This document shows, piece after piece, positions 1-6,433 of a DNA stretch of 9,189 nucleotides; within the stretch, counting starts at the first letter, position 1, and each line of letters opens with the position of its first letter. The notes under the pieces were generated by a model. It was not told the origin of the DNA and ran no database searches. It was given only the letters and a program-made list of their open reading frames with translations. The stretch comes from a bacterium. GTDB taxonomy: Bacteria; Armatimonadota; Fimbriimonadia; Fimbriimonadales; JBAXQP01. Where the stretch lies: positions 1 through 9,189 of the forward strand of contig JBAXQP010000091.1 of NCBI GenBank assembly GCA_037131655.1, written 5' to 3'. The position numbers and the translations under genes were made by a program.

Positions 1-1
1 C

Positions 2-1021
2 CAGAAAGCTTTCAACGAGATTCAAAAGGCAGTTACTGAAAAAGCTGGAGCGGAGCACTTCGGTGGAGTAACCGTTCAGCCCATGATTAAGTTTGAAGGG
101 TATGAAATCATCCTTGGGAGCAGTATCGACCCTCAGTTCGGACCTGTATTGTTATTCGGGCTTGGCGGACAATTAGTCGAGGTTTTCAAAGACCGAGCTC
201 TCGCCCTCCCGCCTTTGACCACTACCCTGGCCCGCCGAATGATGGAACGAACCAAAATCTATACTGCACTGAAGGGTGTTCGTGGTCGCAAATCGGTCGA
301 CATGGATGAACTCGAACAGATAATGGTGCGCTTCGGCCAACTCGTAACAGAACAACCTTGGGTGAAAGAGATCGATATTAACCCGCTGCTTGCAGGTTCA
401 GAAAAGATCGTCGCCCTCGACGCTCGCATTATCGTTCACGATCTTGATGTAACGGAAGCTGAACTGCCAAAACCGGCAATTCGACCCTATCCGTCCCAAT
501 ACGCCGGCCCATGGACAATGAAAGATAATTCGGATGTTACTATCCGACCCATTCGTCCAGAAGACGAGCCGGCGCTAGCGCGATTCCATGAGAGCTTATC
601 AGAGCGAACGGTTTACCTACGCTTCGTTCAAATGCTCAAGCTCAGTCAACGTGTTGCCCACGACCGCCTCGTTAGGATCTGCTTTAACGACTACGATCGC
701 GAAATGGCGTTAGTCGGTGATCGCACCGACCCTGAAACCGGCCAGCCTCAGATCATGGGCGTAGTAAGGTTGAAAAGAGCGATTTCAACTAACGAAGCGG
801 AGTTCTCAATCCTTATCGCTGATGCATTTCAGGGTAAGGGATTGGGAACAGAGATGCTGCGCAGACTTCTCGATGTCGCCCGTAAGGAGAAGCTATCAGC
901 AGTTACTGCCGATATCCTTATCGATAACTTCATCATGCGCCACATCTGCGACAAACTTGGCTTCCGTTTCACCCGCCAGCAAGACGACCCCATGGTCAAA
1001 GCCCGCATCGACTTTCAGTAA
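2..1021 (+). CDS. Acetyl-CoA synthetase (ADP-forming)-type ATP-grasp domain fused to GNAT acetyltransferase, 3' end (5' truncated)
   Basis: The reading frame is open from base 2, so the start lies outside the window; 339 residues are visible. The first ~150 are the C-terminal part of an ATP-grasp (beta) domain of NDP-forming acyl-CoA synthetases. It shows DPQFGPVLLFGLGGQ (visible residues ~43-57) and the metal-binding motif KEIDINPLL (~122-130). Residues ~177-335 are a GNAT N-acetyltransferase domain: it opens with VTIRPIRPED and carries the acetyl-CoA loop QGKGLG (~277-282). This order matches full-length proteins of about 900 residues, including PatZ/YfiQ-type lysine acetyltransferases. In some of those the synthetase half is inactive; the diagnostic catalytic His would lie upstream, so activity cannot be judged here. 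The cytosolic product either makes acetyl/acyl-CoA with ATP formation, acetylates proteins, or both. A strong terminator follows at once, so it is transcriptionally separate from the next genes. Confidence 0.9.
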   Translation, partial: QKAFNEIQKAVTEKAGAEHFGGVTVQPMIKFEGYEIILGSSIDPQFGPVLLFGLGGQLVEVFKDRALALPPLTTTLARRMMERTKIYTALKGVRGRKSVDMDELEQIMVRFGQLVTEQPWVKEIDINPLLAGSEKIVALDARIIVHDLDVTEAELPKPAIRPYPSQYAGPWTMKDNSDVTIRPIRPEDEPALARFHESLSERTVYLRFVQMLKLSQRVAHDRLVRICFNDYDREMALVGDRTDPETGQPQIMGVVRLKRAISTNEAEFSILIADAFQGKGLGTEMLRRLLDVARKEKLSAVTADILIDNFIMRHICDKLGFRFTRQQDDPMVKARIDFQ

Positions 1022-1030
1022 TCTTGTGAT

Positions 1031-1075
1031 AAAGCCTCCCTTCGTTTCTTCGAAGGGAGGCTTTTATTTTGTTTT
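1031..1075 (+). terminator. Rho-independent terminator after the synthetase/GNAT gene
   Basis: A perfect 14-bp inverted repeat, AAAGCCTCCCTTCG (1031-1044) and CGAAGGGAGGCTTT (1051-1064), encloses a 6-base loop TTTCTT. A T-rich tract follows (TATTTTGTTTT, 1065-1075). It begins 9 bases after the TAA stop at 1019-1021. Because the arm starts with AAA and ends with TTT it could in principle work in both directions, but no minus-strand gene faces it. Confidence 0.93.
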
Positions 1076-1090
1076 GAAGCTCATTTATTA

Positions 1091-1118
1091 TTCACTCCAA
1101 TAATCACGCGGGTAAAAT
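1091..1118 (+). promoter_or_regulatory. Candidate sigma-70-type promoter for the methyltransferase cluster
   Basis: TTCACT (1091-1096, 4 of 6 to TTGACA) is followed after 16 bases by TAAAAT (1113-1118, 5 of 6 to TATAAT). Transcription would begin near 1125, after the terminator and ahead of the ribosome binding site at 1148. A weaker alternative is TTGAAG (1074-1079) with AATAAT (1099-1104) at 19 bases. A short inverted repeat, ATTATT-CACTCC-AATAAT (1087-1104), overlaps the -35 and could be an operator, but A/T-only arms of six bases arise easily by chance. The assignment rests on position and partial consensus only. Confidence 0.35.
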
Positions 1119-1147
1119 GCATTTAAGTGAGCTTTTAATATGTTGCT

Positions 1148-1153
1148 GGAGAG
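1148..1153 (+). promoter_or_regulatory. Ribosome binding site that sets the start at 1159
   Basis: GGAGAG lies 5 bases before the ATG at 1159. The in-frame ATG at 1117 has no comparable site and overlaps the likely -10 element, so 1159 is preferred. Confidence 0.75.
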
Positions 1154-1158
1154 ACGAT

Positions 1159-2193
1159 ATGAGTTATGAATTAGGAATGAGAGCGCTTAAGCTTCAGAAC
1201 CCCGAAAGGCTTGGACATACAGAATACTGTTCCAACCCTGCCCTAGTCAGAGCTGTCACAGGATTAGACCCAAATACCGACAGTTCCGCATGGACTAAGT
1301 TCTACGAGGCTTGGCAGATTGACTTCATGTGGAACACCCACGACGGCCCAATTGGCTTCTCAAAAGGACGATGCACTGATATGGGCCATGCCGTATTCCA
1401 AGAGGGCGGCACTGACTGGCGTGATACTGTTCACTGCCCCTTTAATTCAGTCGAAGAAGTGCTCGAATTCGACGCAGTGAAAGAATACGGGCTTATGCCT
1501 CTAGACGAGCTGACTGAATTTTACGAAAAACTTCTCCAGGGACAAAAAGGCTCTCCTTATATTAATACCGCCGGTTATTACAACACAATCGTTTCAGGCG
1601 CAATACAGATTTTCGGATGGGAGATGCTGCTAGCGGCGGCGGCTGACCAAGAACGATTCGAAAAAGTCCTCGACAGCATTTATGAAATCACTCTTCATCA
1701 TTATAAGGCTTGGGTGAAGACTAGTAAAATCGATGCTTTTATCTGCCATGACGACATGGTTTGGAGCCAAGGTGCCTTCATGCACCCCGATTTCTACAGA
1801 AAAGCCATCTTCCCTCGCTATAAGAAACTTTGGAAAGTAATGCATGACGCCAATATCCCTGTTCTCTTCTGCTCAGATGGCGATTTCACTGAATTCATCG
1901 ATGACATCATAGAAGCGGGCGCTGATGGGCTGATTTTTGAACCTATGACTAGTTTGGATTATGTTGTTGAGAAATACGGAAAGACCAAGGCAATCTTCGG
2001 CAGCAAGGTAGATTGCAGAACGCTCACTTTCGGCACAAAAGAACAGATTAAGCATCAAGTCGACGAGACGTTGAAGCTGGCAAAGGGATGCCCTGGCTTC
2101 TTTGCCGCTGTCGGTAATCACATCCCAAGCAACGTGCCCGTCGATAATTGCTTATATTATTTCGATTACCTTAGCATGAACTGGTTGAGATAG
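1159..2193 (+). CDS. URO-D-fold methyltransferase-like protein with replaced zinc ligands
   Basis: This 344-residue cytosolic protein is of the uroporphyrinogen-decarboxylase-like superfamily. Support comes from its length, the block HPDFYRKAIFPRYKKLWKVM (residues ~209-228; the family form is 'sPalyrkfvlPyykkl'), and the following beta strand IPVLFCSDGD (233-242). In zinc-dependent relatives (MtaA, CmuA) that strand ends in H-x-C-G, with a third Cys in a C-terminal G-C-E-x-P motif. Here the aligned positions read C238-S-D240-G and G-N320-H-I-P, so all three ligand positions are substituted. It lacks the MRQAGR motif of true HemE. It may be a substrate-specific methyltransferase or corrinoid-partner protein that does not bind zinc in the usual way; substrate unknown. 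It opens the cluster after a terminator and a candidate promoter; the next gene starts 35 bases downstream. The ATG at 1159 is chosen for its GGAGAG site. Confidence 0.8.
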   Translation: MSYELGMRALKLQNPERLGHTEYCSNPALVRAVTGLDPNTDSSAWTKFYEAWQIDFMWNTHDGPIGFSKGRCTDMGHAVFQEGGTDWRDTVHCPFNSVEEVLEFDAVKEYGLMPLDELTEFYEKLLQGQKGSPYINTAGYYNTIVSGAIQIFGWEMLLAAAADQERFEKVLDSIYEITLHHYKAWVKTSKIDAFICHDDMVWSQGAFMHPDFYRKAIFPRYKKLWKVMHDANIPVLFCSDGDFTEFIDDIIEAGADGLIFEPMTSLDYVVEKYGKTKAIFGSKVDCRTLTFGTKEQIKHQVDETLKLAKGCPGFFAAVGNHIPSNVPVDNCLYYFDYLSMNWLR

Positions 2194-2215
2194 TTCATCT
2201 ATTTTGATTTAACTT

Positions 2216-2220
2216 AGGAG
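2216..2220 (+). promoter_or_regulatory. Ribosome binding site supporting a TTG start at 2229
   Basis: AGGAG lies 8 bases before TTG at 2229. No in-frame ATG exists before 2274, and that one has no such site and would remove conserved N-terminal sequence. Confidence 0.7.
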
Positions 2221-2228
2221 TAAATATA

Positions 2229-3302
2229 TTGGATAGGCAGTATTACATTGATTTAGCAAACCAAGGACTAAAAATGCCAATCGGGGCTGACCTCATACTT
2301 CGAGAAAAACCCGATGCTGAAGAAATATTGGTAGATGGCGAGATGCTAGGTAACGTGTTAAAAGAAACAGCGATACGCTTCAATACCCCCATTGCGCTTC
2401 CTCACATGGATCTTGAGCTTGAAAAGACATCCATGTTGACGGTTTTAGGTGTTCCATTGAAAGATATCCCAAGATATCATTTTAGTGAAGCTCCGACAAA
2501 TGAAATGATTACTGAGTTAAAAACTGCCGCTACGAGCAAACAGAATCCTCAAACTAAAGCCAATGTTGAAGCCGTTGCCTATATTGCCAACAAAACTGAC
2601 CTTCTACCTGTTGGGATGAGCATCGGTCCGTTTTCTTTAATGACAAAACTTTTAAGTGACCCCATCACCCCCATATTCCTCGCAGGCACTGGTGTAACTT
2701 TTGAGGAGGATGAGGATGTCAATCGAGTTGAAAGGGTACTGGATTTAGCAATCACTTTTATCCTTCAGTCGATCACCAATCAGATTAAGGCCGGTGCTAA
2801 GATCGTTTTTATTGCTGAACCTGCTGCCAACAAAGTGTATTTATCTCCTAAGCAGATTAATCATGGCTCCGACATTTTCGATCGCTACGTCATTAGGTAT
2901 AACTTAATGATTAAAAAGCTTTTGAACGATAATGGTGTTGACCTGTTCTTCCACTGTTGTGGTGACTTAATCGACGAGATGGTAAGCAAATTCACTCAGC
3001 TAGACCCTGCGATTTTGAACTTGGGTAGTTCACGTAAGCTGTGGGAAGATGCCTCTCGCGTACCTAAGACTACCGTTCTGTTTGGCAACCTTCCAACTAA
3101 ACAGTTTTACTCCGATAACTTGATTACACTTGATGATGTGAAGAAGCTTGCTTGCGAGATTACTAATAACATGAAACAAGCCTGTCACCCATTCATCTTA
3201 GGTTCTGAATGTGACGTACTTTGTGTTCCCGGATGTGAAAAGACCATAAAAGACAAAGTATCCGCTTTCATGAACATCTGCGAAAACGGTTGCAGCAATT
3301 AG
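2229..3302 (+). CDS. URO-D-family (MtaA/CmuA-like) methyltransferase with intact zinc-ligand motif
   Basis: This 357-residue URO-D-like protein starts with TTG. Its N-terminus (LANQGLKMPIGADLILREKP, 9-28) resembles a subfamily of bacterial URO-D-like proteins as I recall them. The zinc-type motif is present as FHCCGD, with H242 and C244 as the H-x-C pair and C243 extra. The likely third ligand is C328 in LGSECDV, and two more Cys follow (C332, C336), giving a Cys-rich tail that also has C351 and C355. In MtaA such residues bind a zinc that activates a thiol acceptor for methyl transfer from a corrinoid protein. By inference this one could transfer a methyl group between corrinoid and a thiol; the acceptor is unknown. 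It lies 35 bases after the previous gene and 67 before the next. Its G+C looks lower than its neighbours' (three of the 60-base lines I counted were 32-43%; a fourth was 48%). Confidence 0.8.
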   Translation: MDRQYYIDLANQGLKMPIGADLILREKPDAEEILVDGEMLGNVLKETAIRFNTPIALPHMDLELEKTSMLTVLGVPLKDIPRYHFSEAPTNEMITELKTAATSKQNPQTKANVEAVAYIANKTDLLPVGMSIGPFSLMTKLLSDPITPIFLAGTGVTFEEDEDVNRVERVLDLAITFILQSITNQIKAGAKIVFIAEPAANKVYLSPKQINHGSDIFDRYVIRYNLMIKKLLNDNGVDLFFHCCGDLIDEMVSKFTQLDPAILNLGSSRKLWEDASRVPKTTVLFGNLPTKQFYSDNLITLDDVKKLACEITNNMKQACHPFILGSECDVLCVPGCEKTIKDKVSAFMNICENGCSN

Positions 3303-3369
3303 GGAGGGTGTTAGGATTAAGGATTCAGTATCAAGATTGGGTTTATACCCTAATACTTAAATAAAAATC

Positions 3370-4242
3370 ATGAACAAATTAATGGAAAAACTACTAAGTA
3401 AAACTCCAATCGTAACCGATGGAGCTTGGGGGACGGAACTTCAGCAAAGAGGCTTATTGGCTGGGGAATGCCCGGATGGGTGGAATTTAACACATCCTGA
3501 ACTGGTCGAACAGGTGGCCTCCGCATATGTTGAAGCCGGAAGCCGCATCATTCTCACCAACACCTTCGGAGCAAACCGAATAACTCTGGCACGTCACCAT
3601 CTGGCTGAACGCGCGCAAGAAATCAACCGAATAGGTGCTGAAATATCGCGAAAAGCGGCGGGAAGCCGCGCATTTGTCTTTGCATCAGTCGGCCCTACCG
3701 GTAAGTTCCTTCTTATGGGTGATATTGAAGAAGATGAGATGCGCTCTGTCTTCACCGAACAGATTGAAGCCCTCGCTAAAGGGGGAGCGCACGGAGTCGT
3801 CGTTGAAACCATGAGCGATCTGGATGAAACAGCGATTGCAGTATCGGTGGCTCATGAATTGGGATTAACGGTTGTTGCTAGCATGGTATTTGATTCCGGC
3901 AAAGATAACGACCGAACGATGATGGGAGCAACCCCTGAGCAAGTTTGCGAACGCTTAGCAGAAGCAGGCGCAGATGTGATAGGCGCAAACTGCGGCCAGG
4001 GTATCGAAAAGTATGTCCCCATTTGTTCCCGATTGCACCAAGCGACAAATCTCCCCATTTGGATTAAAGCGAACGCAGGATTGCCGCAATTAGTTGACGG
4101 AAAAACAGTTTTTCGCTCATCCGTGGATAGCTTCGTATCGTATGTGCCGGAACTTGTTAAGGCAGGCGCTAGCTTTATCGGCGGGTGTTGCGGAACTAGC
4201 CCTGAGTTCATAAGCGCTACAGTTAAAGCCTTAGGAGGTTAG
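3370..4242 (+). CDS. Homocysteine S-methyltransferase family protein (stand-alone MetH N-terminal-type domain)
   Basis: This 290-residue protein is a single zinc-dependent homocysteine-binding barrel. Visible hallmarks are the start strand TPIVTDGAWGTELQQRGL (12-29), ILTNTFGANR (61-70), ASVGPTG (105-111), and the three Cys zinc ligands: C208 in GANCGQG and C273-C274 in IGGCCGTSPEFI. It would activate homocysteine as a thiolate to accept a methyl group and give methionine. The pterin-, B12- and reactivation domains of full MetH are absent, so the methyl donor must be a separate protein or small molecule. An S-methylmethionine-type donor (as for MmuM) is possible, but the setting among MtaA-like genes favours a corrinoid protein (inference). 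The start has no clear Shine-Dalgarno; ATG 3382 is an alternative. It is tightly coupled to the next gene, whose ribosome binding site lies in this gene's last codons. Confidence 0.88.
   Translation: MNKLMEKLLSKTPIVTDGAWGTELQQRGLLAGECPDGWNLTHPELVEQVASAYVEAGSRIILTNTFGANRITLARHHLAERAQEINRIGAEISRKAAGSRAFVFASVGPTGKFLLMGDIEEDEMRSVFTEQIEALAKGGAHGVVVETMSDLDETAIAVSVAHELGLTVVASMVFDSGKDNDRTMMGATPEQVCERLAEAGADVIGANCGQGIEKYVPICSRLHQATNLPIWIKANAGLPQLVDGKTVFRSSVDSFVSYVPELVKAGASFIGGCCGTSPEFISATVKALGG
4233..4238 (+). promoter_or_regulatory. Ribosome binding site of the MtaA-like gene, inside the preceding gene
   Basis: A perfect AGGAGG lies 5 bases before ATG 4244 and within the last codons of the homocysteine methyltransferase gene (stop 4240-4242). 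One base separates stop and start, so translational coupling is likely. Confidence 0.85.
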
Positions 4243-4243
4243 T

Positions 4244-5257
4244 ATGACCGGACGAGAGCGCATTCTCGCATTGATCGAAGGCAAGCCGATAGACCACCTG
4301 CCCTTCATGCCGATTACGATGACCTTCGCGTCAAAGAGAATTGGCGTAAGGTATCAGGACTATGCAACCAATTATAAGGTGCAAACCGATGGTCAAATAT
4401 TAGTAGCTGAAGACTTCATAATAGACTACGTGAGTACTATCTCCGATCCTGCTTGCGAAGCTGCTGATACAGGCGCCAAGGTGGTCTTCTTTCCCGATCA
4501 ACCTCCTGCGATCGAAGAGTCCTCGGCGTTACTTTCCGACATGAGCAAGCTGGACAAGCTAATAATCCCTAATCCCTACGGCGGAGGGAGAATGCACAAC
4601 CGCCTAAATGCGATTGCGCTCATGAAAAAACAAGTTGGCTATAGCAAACTAATTGAAGGATGGATAGAAGGCCCCTGCGCTGAAGGAGCAGATTTAAGGG
4701 GCATCAATACTCTAATGACCGATTTCTACGATGAAGCTGAATTCGTTCACCAATTATTCGAGTTCGTTGTAGAAATGGAGCTAAAGTTTGCCGAAGCGCA
4801 ACTAGCTATGGGCGCGGATATAATCGGCATCGGTGACGCCGCCGCTTCATTAGTGGGGCCGAAGATTTATAACGATTTTGTCTGGCAATACGAAAAGAAG
4901 CTAGTTGATGGCATTCATGCGCTTGGCGGATTGGTTCGGTTGCATATCTGCGGCGATACTCGTCCTCTTCTTGAAGGCATGGGAGGATTAGGCTGCGAGA
5001 TTGTGGATTTAGATTATATTACCCCCGTCTCTGAAGGCAGAGATAAAATGGGACCAAGCCAAGTCATCAGTGGCAACATCGATCCCGTTCGAACGCTCAA
5101 AGACGGAACACCCGAAAGCGTCTACGAAGCAGTTGCCGAATGCCACAAGCAAGCAGGAAACCGATTTATTGTAGCCGCAGGTTGTGAAGTACCAAGAGAT
5201 ACCCCACCAGAGAACCTTCATGCCATGCTGGATTATGCCAAAGAGCACACACCATAA
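4244..5257 (+). CDS. MtaA/CmuA-family corrinoid:thiol methyltransferase (URO-D fold)
   Basis: At 337 residues this is the most canonical MtaA/CmuA-type protein of the cluster. It has the typical opening MTGRERILALIEGKPIDHLP (1-20), a glycine-rich middle with IEGPCAEGADLRG (141-153), and MGADIIGIGDAAASLVGP (189-206). The strand VRLHICGDTRPLL gives ligands H234 and C236; AAGCEVPRDTPPENL gives C314. These H-x-C and distal Cys positions are the zinc ligands in methanogen MtaA, which moves methyl groups from a methyl-corrinoid protein to coenzyme M. In CmuA a similar domain is fused to a corrinoid domain; here there is no fusion. In a bacterium the acceptor is probably not coenzyme M. The tightly coupled upstream homocysteine methyltransferase suggests that homocysteine metabolism is connected (inference). 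HemE is unlikely because the MRQAGR motif is absent. Confidence 0.87.
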   Translation: MTGRERILALIEGKPIDHLPFMPITMTFASKRIGVRYQDYATNYKVQTDGQILVAEDFIIDYVSTISDPACEAADTGAKVVFFPDQPPAIEESSALLSDMSKLDKLIIPNPYGGGRMHNRLNAIALMKKQVGYSKLIEGWIEGPCAEGADLRGINTLMTDFYDEAEFVHQLFEFVVEMELKFAEAQLAMGADIIGIGDAAASLVGPKIYNDFVWQYEKKLVDGIHALGGLVRLHICGDTRPLLEGMGGLGCEIVDLDYITPVSEGRDKMGPSQVISGNIDPVRTLKDGTPESVYEAVAECHKQAGNRFIVAAGCEVPRDTPPENLHAMLDYAKEHTP

Positions 5258-5285
5258 GTTGCCTTATTCTTATTTATCAGCTGTC

Positions 5286-5290
5286 AGGAG
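5286..5290 (+). promoter_or_regulatory. Ribosome binding site supporting a TTG start at 5297
   Basis: AGGAG lies 6 bases before TTG 5297. The next in-frame ATG is 54 codons on (M55) and would remove the N-terminal helix region. Confidence 0.7.
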
Positions 5291-5296
5291 ATTTAA

Positions 5297-6433
5297 TTGC
5301 ACAGACCGACCGATCACCGAAATGTTGACCTTTGGCAGCTAAACTTAGACATTGCTTGCAAGAGAGCAGGCAAAAAGGTCATTTGGCAGCCTCGTATCCT
5401 TTGTTATTTCGCAGATCGTAGTTTTAGGGGGGAACCGCTTCCTGAACCCTATGAAGGCATGACGACACCTGAGATTTACCGTTCGCTTGGATGTTCCAAT
5501 CGTATTTATGATTTTAACGCCTGCTTTCGTTCAACTGAGGCTAACGTTACCTTCAAAAGTGAACCCTTAGGCTCAAATAAAGAAGTTTATCTTATCGAAA
5601 CTCCCGTTGGCACAATGTCATCGATTAGCCGCAGCACCCCCAATAGTTTTGCCCGGATACAAGAAAAGCGGTTGATTGAGAGACCTGAGGATATGAAAGT
5701 CGCCACTTGGCTAGCCGACCATACCGAATGGGAATGGAACCAAAACAAGTACGAGGAAATATGCAACGAATGGGGACGCCTCGGAGCGCCAAACATATAT
5801 ATGCCACGTGTCAACGTTCAAGACCTCTATATCAACACCATGGGGGTCGAACGTGGCGTCTATGCGCTCATGGAATGGGGCACAACGGTCGATGATTACT
5901 TCCGCGCCCTGCATGAAAGTCATCTGCGCCTCATCGAGGTAATTAACAAGTCTCCAATCGAACTTATTAACTTCGGAGATAATATTCATTGCGCAACGCT
6001 TTCCCCTGCCCTTTACGAGAAATATGTGCTGCCTGCTTATATTGAGCGCTGCGAAAAGCTTCATCAATGCGGCAAATTCGTAAACTCGCACTGGGACGGT
6101 GATACGAAAGCAATCCTCAAATACGCCAAGATATCCGGTCTCGATGGGATAGAAGCAATCACCCCTCTCCCACAAGGTGATGTCACTCTAGAAGAGATAA
6201 AAGAAGCGCTTGGGGATGAGATTGTTTATATGGACGGCATCCCTGCGGTTTTATTTGATACGACCTACTCAGAAGAAGAACTCGCTGAATTCACCGAGAA
6301 GCTCATAAAGCTCTTTGCTGGTCAGCTTATCCTTGGGATTTCTGACGAGATGTCCTCCCAGGGTGATATCGAGCGCATTCGTTTGGTGGGTAAGATTGTG
6401 GATGATCATAATGCAGGAGTGGCAGCCAATTGA
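5297..6433 (+). CDS. Divergent URO-D-fold protein, HxD type, lacking the distal Cys
   Basis: This 378-residue protein is the longest URO-D-like member here and is read from a TTG start. The family assignment rests on the C-terminal half: LSPALYEKYVLPAYIERCEKL (235-255), then KFVNSHWDGD (260-269), then a barrel strand GDEIVYMDGIPAVLF (306-320). The zinc motif H-x-C is H265-W-D267, and the distal G-C-E motif is replaced by LILGISDEMSSQGD (344-357), which has no Cys. The N-terminal ~130 residues are unusual, with an aromatic-rich segment (LCYFADRSFRGEPLPEPYEG, 35-54), and may form the substrate pocket. A typical zinc-thiol chemistry is therefore not expected. It could be a substrate-binding or demethylating partner of a corrinoid protein; this is inference. 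Its stop overlaps the next start (TTGA), so the two are probably made together. Confidence 0.75.
   Translation: MHRPTDHRNVDLWQLNLDIACKRAGKKVIWQPRILCYFADRSFRGEPLPEPYEGMTTPEIYRSLGCSNRIYDFNACFRSTEANVTFKSEPLGSNKEVYLIETPVGTMSSISRSTPNSFARIQEKRLIERPEDMKVATWLADHTEWEWNQNKYEEICNEWGRLGAPNIYMPRVNVQDLYINTMGVERGVYALMEWGTTVDDYFRALHESHLRLIEVINKSPIELINFGDNIHCATLSPALYEKYVLPAYIERCEKLHQCGKFVNSHWDGDTKAILKYAKISGLDGIEAITPLPQGDVTLEEIKEALGDEIVYMDGIPAVLFDTTYSEEELAEFTEKLIKLFAGQLILGISDEMSSQGDIERIRLVGKIVDDHNAGVAAN
6415..6419 (+). promoter_or_regulatory. Ribosome binding site for the TTG start at 6430
   Basis: AGGAG within the preceding gene lies 10 bases before TTG 6430. That TTG shares two bases with the upstream TGA stop at 6431-6433. 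The nearest in-frame ATG (6454) has no comparable site. Confidence 0.55.

Noticed and set aside
822..1103. 93-codon plus-strand frame overlapping the GNAT domain and the terminator
   Set aside because: It runs through the terminator hairpin and overlaps a conserved acetyltransferase domain in another frame.
1117..1158. Upstream in-frame ATG that would add 14 residues to the first URO-D-like gene
   Set aside because: It overlaps the likely -10 element, has no ribosome binding site, and the added residues do not look like family sequence; ATG 1159 has GGAGAG at the right distance.
3301..3364. Possible 18-residue leader peptide (GTG 3308) after AGGGAGGG
   Set aside because: The Shine-Dalgarno-like run directly abuts the GTG with no spacing, the peptide has no regulatory codon run, and no attenuator hairpin follows. 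The short GGGT/ACCC pairing at 3340-3351 is too weak to be a terminator.
3852..4211. 119-codon open frame on the minus strand
   Set aside because: It lies inside the homocysteine methyltransferase gene, whose zinc Cys motifs fix the true frame; it shows no family features.
5711..6175. 154-codon open frame on the minus strand
   Set aside because: It lies wholly inside the well-supported gene at 5297-6433, has no recognisable domain, and is explained as an antisense shadow.
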